From CAZSAK01 sp964605155 (lineage in GTDB: Bacteria > Pseudomonadota > Gammaproteobacteria > SZUA-140), in contig CAZSAK010000005.1 in the NCBI GenBank assembly GCA_964605155.1, positions 1-64,000 of the forward strand: DNA of 64,000 nt. Direction: 5' to 3'. Positions 59,813 to 64,000 of this stretch are shown one piece after another. The notes beneath the pieces are model-generated. The model was not told the DNA's origin. It searched no databases and was given only the letters and a program-made list of their open reading frames with translations. Every line of letters starts with the position of its first letter. The first letter of the stretch is position 1. A program made the translations under genes and the position numbers.

Positions 59813-60283
59813 TTATGCTGCTTTTGCATCCTCAGTCATATGATCGATAATATTTGATTCGTCCGATTCAATGGCAATATGTTTTGGCTTCATCGCCTCA
59901 GGTATTTCCCGAACAAGGCCTATGGTCAGCAAACCATTACTGAGGTTGGCATTGGTAACTTCCACGTAGTCTGCGAGATTGAATTTGCGCTCGAATGTAC
60001 GCGTGGCAATTCCCTGATATAGATAATCACGTTTTTGATCGTTTCCTTTCTTTTTGCCGCGTATAGTCAGTACGCCGCCTTCGACCTGGATATTCAGTTC
60101 TTCCTGAGAGAAGCCGGCAACGGCCAGGGTGATCGCATAACGATTGTCATCCATCACCTCGATATTGTATGGCGGGTAACCGACTGAGGTTTGGTCTGTA
60201 TGAAATGCACCTTCCAACATGGAGGCAAGATGATCAAAGCCGATACTGCTGCGGTACAGGGGGGATAAATCTATTGTTTTCAT
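59813..60283 (-). CDS. Small heat shock protein, Hsp20 family
   Basis: The 156-residue protein (ATG 60283, GAGGAG upstream) has an IbpA-like start (TIDLSPLYRSSIGFDHLASM). An alpha-crystallin domain spans about residues 40-125: YPPYNIEVMDDNRYAITLAV, GGVLTIRGKK and the C-terminal strand NGLLTIGLVREIPE. It is an ATP-independent chaperone that holds unfolding proteins. Confidence 0.93.
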   Translation of the reverse strand: MKTIDLSPLYRSSIGFDHLASMLEGAFHTDQTSVGYPPYNIEVMDDNRYAITLAVAGFSQEELNIQVEGGVLTIRGKKKGNDQKRDYLYQGIATRTFERKFNLADYVEVTNANLSNGLLTIGLVREIPEAMKPKHIAIESDESNIIDHMTEDAKAA

Positions 60284-60331
60284 CACATATTCTCCTCTTG
60301 AAGCAATATGAAATTAACAAGGTCATTATGT

Positions 60332-60361
60332 CAGGGCCGTACTCAAGGAATCCCGGCCCTG
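60332..60361. other. GC-rich hairpin upstream of hsp20
   Basis: CAGGGCCG (60332-60339) pairs with CGGCCCTG (60354-60361). It lies about 50 bp upstream of the hsp20 start on the minus strand and could affect its leader RNA or end a transcript from the other side. Confidence 0.4.
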
Positions 60362-60516
60362 CGGTAACATCAAATAGGGTCGCGGCGATGAAATTTCAAG
60401 TAGCGGGACTCAAAAATATATGTATTTATAACAATGGGTTATATAAATTCAGGACTCTGCATAAATTACCGGAGTTGTCTCATATTCATGGCTGGTATTC
60501 ATAGTACAATTCTTAC

Positions 60517-61062
60517 ATGAAAATCCGTAACACCCCCAAGGAGTTCGGGCTGGTATCAAAGTTCCTCCACTGGCTGATCGCAATCATGATGATAGGCTTG
60601 ATAGCAATCGGTTGGTATACCAGCGGGCTTGATGATGAGACGGTGGAGTACTGGCGGATGCTGGATCTGCATATCACGCTTGGTCTCGGGATGTTGATAC
60701 TGTTCCTTGTCAAGGTGACATGGATGTGGTTCAGTCCCAATCCGGACTACGTACCGGGATTAGCCACGTGGGAACGTATCGCTGCCTGGTCTGTACACAG
60801 ACTACTGGTGATCGCCATCGGACTGATACCACTCGCCGGTTTCTTGTATACGGCTTCCGACGGTGAGCCCATCAATATCTATGACCTGGTAGAAATTCCT
60901 GCTGTCGGAACGTTTTCCAAGGACGTACGCAGTGTTCTCTACGATGTGCATATGTATGGAGCATATACTTGTGCGGTGTTAATCATCGTCCATATAATGG
61001 CGGCGCTTAAACACCATATCATCAATATGGATGATACACTCAGACGCATCACCACTCAGTAA
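60517..61062 (+). CDS. Cytochrome b561 family protein
   Basis: The 181-residue membrane protein has four helices and the haem-binding histidines of bacterial b561: FLHWLIAIMMIGLIAIGWY, DLHITLGLGMLIL, VHRLLVIAIGLIPLAGF and DVHMYGAYTCAVLIIVHIMAALKHH. It moves electrons across or within the inner membrane, possibly from quinol. The start ATG 60517 lacks a clear ribosome binding site. Confidence 0.88.
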   Translation: MKIRNTPKEFGLVSKFLHWLIAIMMIGLIAIGWYTSGLDDETVEYWRMLDLHITLGLGMLILFLVKVTWMWFSPNPDYVPGLATWERIAAWSVHRLLVIAIGLIPLAGFLYTASDGEPINIYDLVEIPAVGTFSKDVRSVLYDVHMYGAYTCAVLIIVHIMAALKHHIINMDDTLRRITTQ

Positions 61063-61092
61063 TACGCCATAATCCGTGGCCGGTAATCCGGA

Positions 61093-61917
61093 TTATTTGA
61101 ACTCGATATTGGCCTTTTCTCTCAGCTGCTCGACATAGTTGCTGATCATCTGGTTTTGCAGCATATTCTTCAATTGATCCCTGACCGCATCAAATGGGGG
61201 AGGGGTAACATCGCGGGTGTCTTCCAGTTTGATAACATGCCAGCCAAAATCAGTGTGTACAGGAGTCCTGGTATAATCCCCCTTCTTAAGAGCAGAAGCT
61301 GCATCGCCAAAGGGTTTGACCATTTGTTTGAGACTGAACCACCCCAGATCTCCACCTTGCTTGGCTGATGCATCCAGTGATTTTTCGCTGGCCAGTTTTG
61401 TGAAATCAGCTCCGTTATCGAGCTCAGTGATAATCTCTTTTGCCTCGTCCTCGGTTTTAACGAGAATGTGTTGTGCTTTATATTCCTTGTTCGTATGGGC
61501 ATATTGTTCATCATAGGCCTGACGCATTGCCTCATTGGATGGTGCCTTACTGATAATGCGGCGGATATTGACACTGGCCAGGATATTACGGCGTTGATTT
61601 TCAATTTCCTCGGCGACACCCGGGATGTCATCAAGTTTATTGGCCAGCGCATCCTGGTAAATCAGTTCCCTGTTGATGAATTCCTGCAGCAATGCCCTGC
61701 GCTGGTCATCGTTCAGTTCATCCGGACGCCTTTGTTGCCCGATTCTTATGCTTACATATGATAAAAATTCATTCCTGGTCAGTGACTCTCCATTGACGAC
61801 CGCAATGATGTTATCTGTATCGGGTTCCGCTGCATAACTATTACTATGTATACATGCAATACCAATGTTTGAAACCAGAATTATGACGGCAATGTAAGAC
61901 CGTTTGATAATAGACAT
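61093..61917 (-). CDS. Parvulin-type peptidylprolyl isomerase, exported
   Basis: This 274-residue protein has an N-terminal signal helix (YIAVIILVSNIGIACIHSNSYAAE). A SurA/PrsA-like N-terminal chaperone region follows (VVNGESLTRNEFLSYVSIRI). The rotamase domain is at about 140-235 (YKAQHILVKTEDEAKEII; LASEKSLDASAKQGGDLGWF). It should help fold periplasmic proteins. Gene order with bolA, yciI and yciB next to it is a common gammaproteobacterial arrangement; it starts 3 bp after bolA's stop in the same direction. Confidence 0.9.
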   Translation of the reverse strand: MSIIKRSYIAVIILVSNIGIACIHSNSYAAEPDTDNIIAVVNGESLTRNEFLSYVSIRIGQQRRPDELNDDQRRALLQEFINRELIYQDALANKLDDIPGVAEEIENQRRNILASVNIRRIISKAPSNEAMRQAYDEQYAHTNKEYKAQHILVKTEDEAKEIITELDNGADFTKLASEKSLDASAKQGGDLGWFSLKQMVKPFGDAASALKKGDYTRTPVHTDFGWHVIKLEDTRDVTPPPFDAVRDQLKNMLQNQMISNYVEQLREKANIEFK

Positions 61918-61920
61918 GTG

Positions 61921-62214
61921 TTATCCCTCACTCGCGTTGAATTCTTCAGGCGTGTATGCCTTTATACTCAGTGCATGGATCTCACGTTGCATGGCATCGT
62001 TCAGGCTTGCATAAACCATACGATGACGTTCAACCGGACCCTTGTCATTGAATGAATCGGAGACAATGTTGACACGGTAATGTCCGCCACCCTGGCGGGC
62101 ACCGGCATGGCCAACATGTTTATGACTCTCGTCTATAATTTCAAGGTGATGCGGGTGCAAGGCCGATGTGAGTTTTTCCCGTATCATCTCGACCCTGTTG
62201 CTGCCTGTGTTCAT
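61921..62214 (-). CDS. bolA: BolA family protein
   Basis: From ATG 62214 (AGAAGG upstream) a 97-residue BolA-like protein is encoded: IREKLTSALHPHHLEIIDES, HKHVGHAGARQGGGHYRV and FNDKGPVERHRMVYASLNDA. The conserved His residues take part in iron-sulphur cluster binding with monothiol glutaredoxins. It overlaps yciI by 4 bp. An earlier frame start would merge it with yciI sequence and is unlikely. Confidence 0.92.
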   Translation of the reverse strand: MNTGSNRVEMIREKLTSALHPHHLEIIDESHKHVGHAGARQGGGHYRVNIVSDSFNDKGPVERHRMVYASLNDAMQREIHALSIKAYTPEEFNASEG

Positions 62215-62510
62215 GGTAATACCTTCTTGAAAGGTTTGACATCGATATTCTTGAAAACGCCATGGGTAGCATAAGGATCGGTTTCCGCCCACTTACGTGC
62301 GTCTGCCAGAGACGGAAATTCCGCGACGATCAAACTGCCGCTGAAACCTGCCGGTCCGGGATCTTCTCCGTCGACGGCTGGATGTGGACCCGCCAGTATC
62401 AGGCGTCCCTCATCCCTGAGTCTGTTGAGGCGTTCCAGGTGTGAAGCACGGTTTGCAAGCCGTGTCTCAAGACTGTTTTGATTATCTGCACCCATAATGG
62501 CATAGAGCAT
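62211..62510 (-). CDS. yciI: YciI family protein
   Basis: The 99-residue protein has the YciI signature: ASHLERLNRLRDEGRLILAG, PHPAVDG, GSLIVAEFPSLADARKWAETDPY. The fold resembles muconolactone isomerase-like proteins; conserved His and Asp could be catalytic, but no reaction is known. Stop/start overlap with bolA and close spacing to yciB indicate an operon. Confidence 0.93.
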   Translation of the reverse strand: MLYAIMGADNQNSLETRLANRASHLERLNRLRDEGRLILAGPHPAVDGEDPGPAGFSGSLIVAEFPSLADARKWAETDPYATHGVFKNIDVKPFKKVLP

Positions 62511-62512
62511 GA

Positions 62513-63061
62513 CTAATCTTCCTCGGTACTCTGATCCGGTTTTATGTAACGGGCGATGAAAAAGGACTGAATAACTACAAATGCCAGAGTGAGGCCCAGA
62601 ATTCCGAATACCTTGAAATCCACCCAGGTGGCGGTATCAAAATGAAAGGCGACATAAAGATTGATGAATCCTATCACAGTAAAAAAAATTATCCACAGAA
62701 GATTGAGCCGGTACCAGATTGTTGAAGGCAGGGTGATGGCGCTTGCCATCATGCGTTGTACGATGGGTTTTTTGCCGATGAAATGACTGCCAGTGAATGC
62801 CACTGCGAACAACCAGTTCAGAACCGTGGGTTTCCATTTTATGAAGACCTCATCCCTCAATAAGAGGGTTGCACCGCCGAATATCACAATGATACCCAGG
62901 GTGACCAGATGCATCGATTCAAAGCGGCGATTTTTAATCCAGTACAGACCCACCTGTATGAATGATGCAGCAATCGCTACAGCGGTCGCTGTAAAGATGT
63001 CGTAGAGTTTGAATGCAACGAAAAACAGCAGTACCGGGAAAAAATCAAATAAAAATTTCAC
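62513..63061 (-). CDS. yciB: Inner membrane-spanning protein YciB (septation protein A)
   Basis: The 182-residue protein has five or six membrane helices and matches YciB/IspZ: KFLFDFFPVLLFFVAFKLYD at the start, then ALQVG-like FIQVGLYWIKNRRFESMHLV and PIVQRMMASAITLP. Needed for normal cell division and envelope elongation in several bacteria. The start is GTG 63061. It leads the yciB-yciI-bolA-parvulin operon. The PHP gene diverges 72 bp away. Confidence 0.93.
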   Translation of the reverse strand: MKFLFDFFPVLLFFVAFKLYDIFTATAVAIAASFIQVGLYWIKNRRFESMHLVTLGIIVIFGGATLLLRDEVFIKWKPTVLNWLFAVAFTGSHFIGKKPIVQRMMASAITLPSTIWYRLNLLWIIFFTVIGFINLYVAFHFDTATWVDFKVFGILGLTLAFVVIQSFFIARYIKPDQSTEED

Positions 63062-63133
63062 GTGTCTCGAAAATATTCATCGAAAAATGTTGAAACATGT
63101 CATAATGTTGCGTTTGAAACGGCAAATTATAGC

Positions 63134-64000
63134 ATGAACAAGGGAAATATGGCGCTATGTTATGATCTGCACAGCCACTCCGTTTGTTCCGATGGGGTGC
63201 TGACGCCGACTGCACTGGTTCAACGTGCGGCGATTAAGGGTGTCGATGTGCTTGCCCTGACAGATCATGATGTGACCTCGGGTATCTCCGAAGCAAGAGA
63301 CGCCGCAAACAGGGCCGGCATTTTGCTGGTCCCCGGTGTCGAGATTTCTGTGACGTGGAACGGGCATCTGATCCATGTCCTCGGGTTGGGTATAGATCCC
63401 GTTGACGATACCCTCTTGCAGGGATTAGCCAGCTTGCGGGAGCAACGGTTGTGGCGTGCCATGGAGATGGGTAAACGTTTTGAAAAATGCGGCATTGAAG
63501 GGGTGTATGCCGGAGCAAGGGCATACGCCGATGGCGATGTCATCAGCAGGACTCATTTTGCACGTTATCTGGTCGAACACGGGCATGCGCGCGATATGCA
63601 GGATGCATTCAAGCGTTACCTCAAACGCGGCAAGCGCTGTTATGTCTCTTGTCAGTGGGCTCCGCTTGAAGCTGCGGTAAGCTGGATCAGAGCCGCCGGC
63701 GGACAAGCGGTAATCGCACATCCGGCTCGATACAAGCTTGGACAATCGCTTTTAAAAAACCTGATCGGAGAGTTCAAAGAGCTTGGTGGTGCTGGTATCG
63801 AGGTGGTGACCAGTAGTCATGACCATCGGGATCGCATAACAATGGCACGTCATGCCAATGATTTCCAAATGTTTGCCTCGGCGGGCTCTGATTTTCATGC
63901 ACCGGGCAATGGATGGGTGGAATTGGGAAAACTGCCATCATTACCGGAGGGATGCCGACCGATCTGGGAACCGTGGCCCGTGAACAATCGGAGTAAGATT
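63134..64000 (+). CDS. rnm: PHP-domain 5'-3' exoribonuclease, RNase AM (YciV/TrpH) type, cut by window end
   Basis: The frame from ATG 63134 (ATG 63149 also possible) is open to the window end, 289 codons, and is close to the full family length. PHP metal ligands are present: DLHSHSVCSDG, LALTDHDVTSG, VPGVEIS, LIHVLGLG, AVIAHPARY, EVVTSSHD and GSDFHAPG. RNase AM (formerly YciV/TrpH) acts on 3',5'-bisnucleotides and trims the 5' ends of rRNA. The divergent yciB/yciI neighbours are the normal context. Confidence 0.9.
   Translation, partial: MNKGNMALCYDLHSHSVCSDGVLTPTALVQRAAIKGVDVLALTDHDVTSGISEARDAANRAGILLVPGVEISVTWNGHLIHVLGLGIDPVDDTLLQGLASLREQRLWRAMEMGKRFEKCGIEGVYAGARAYADGDVISRTHFARYLVEHGHARDMQDAFKRYLKRGKRCYVSCQWAPLEAAVSWIRAAGGQAVIAHPARYKLGQSLLKNLIGEFKELGGAGIEVVTSSHDHRDRITMARHANDFQMFASAGSDFHAPGNGWVELGKLPSLPEGCRPIWEPWPVNNRSKI

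Noticed and set aside
1..64000. CRISPR array, tRNA, rRNA, insertion sequence or prophage
   Set aside because: No regularly spaced repeats, no tRNA-like cloverleaf sequence, no transposase or phage structural gene was seen. The YqjE 'phage holin' label does not indicate a prophage.

Overview
The window looks like a gammaproteobacterial chromosome, probably from a free-living environmental species assembled as a scaffold: there are two 10-base runs of N, at 19613-19622 and 55584-55593. The right end carries the core neighbourhood yciB, yciI, bolA, a parvulin isomerase and an RNase AM-type PHP gene. A CbbR-like LysR regulator at the left end hints at autotrophy, but no RuBisCO genes are present. 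The species cannot be named from sequence alone.

Layout. 0-9 kb: a decayed gene, a CbbR-like regulator, several small envelope or stress proteins (DUF2892, a coiled-coil protein, DUF2934, SYLF, OmpA/DUF4398), a fatty acid hydroxylase and two paralogous Crp/Fnr regulators. 9-16 kb: a cluster of exported proteins of mostly unknown function (a fibronectin-like protein, a Tat-type His-rich repeat protein, a 56-residue exported peptide, an anchored Ig-like protein, a TDPNT-repeat lipoprotein), then a PA2778/PA2779-type peptidase cluster. 16-22 kb: an EAL phosphodiesterase, a cyclopropane-synthase-like methyltransferase, an AI-2E family transporter and a yqjDEK-type operon. 22-42 kb: an energy and membrane block of cardiolipin synthase, glycogen phosphorylase, phosphoketolase and glucose-6-phosphate dehydrogenase, then a DUF2254 protein, a complete N-type ATPase operon (atpDCQRBEFAG), a second DUF2254 protein and a CPA1 Na+/H+ antiporter. 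42-45 kb: DUF4398 and OmpA lipoproteins and small membrane proteins. 45-64 kb: mostly housekeeping genes (pterin dehydratase, rsgA, yedK, lpxH-like, dgkA, a KamA-family enzyme, hsp20, cytochrome b561, bolA/yciI/yciB, PHP), with a c-di-GMP-I riboswitch ahead of a glycine-rich lipoprotein.

How it may work together. The first 45 kb is rich in paralogs and in fragments of its own genes. A 16-bp palindrome with Crp geometry (TGTGC-N6-GYACA) recurs at six intergenic places upstream of envelope or stress genes, and two Crp-family proteins with non-canonical recognition helices are encoded here. This suggests a local regulon. At least two operator-bearing intergenic segments have been copied to second locations together with neighbouring gene ends, as if promoters were dispersed by segmental duplication. 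The glycogen phosphorylase, phosphoketolase, G6PDH, N-ATPase and antiporter block fits survival under energy or ionic stress, but that role is inference.

Alignments, hairpins and operator matches were read by eye; no database search or folding program was run.
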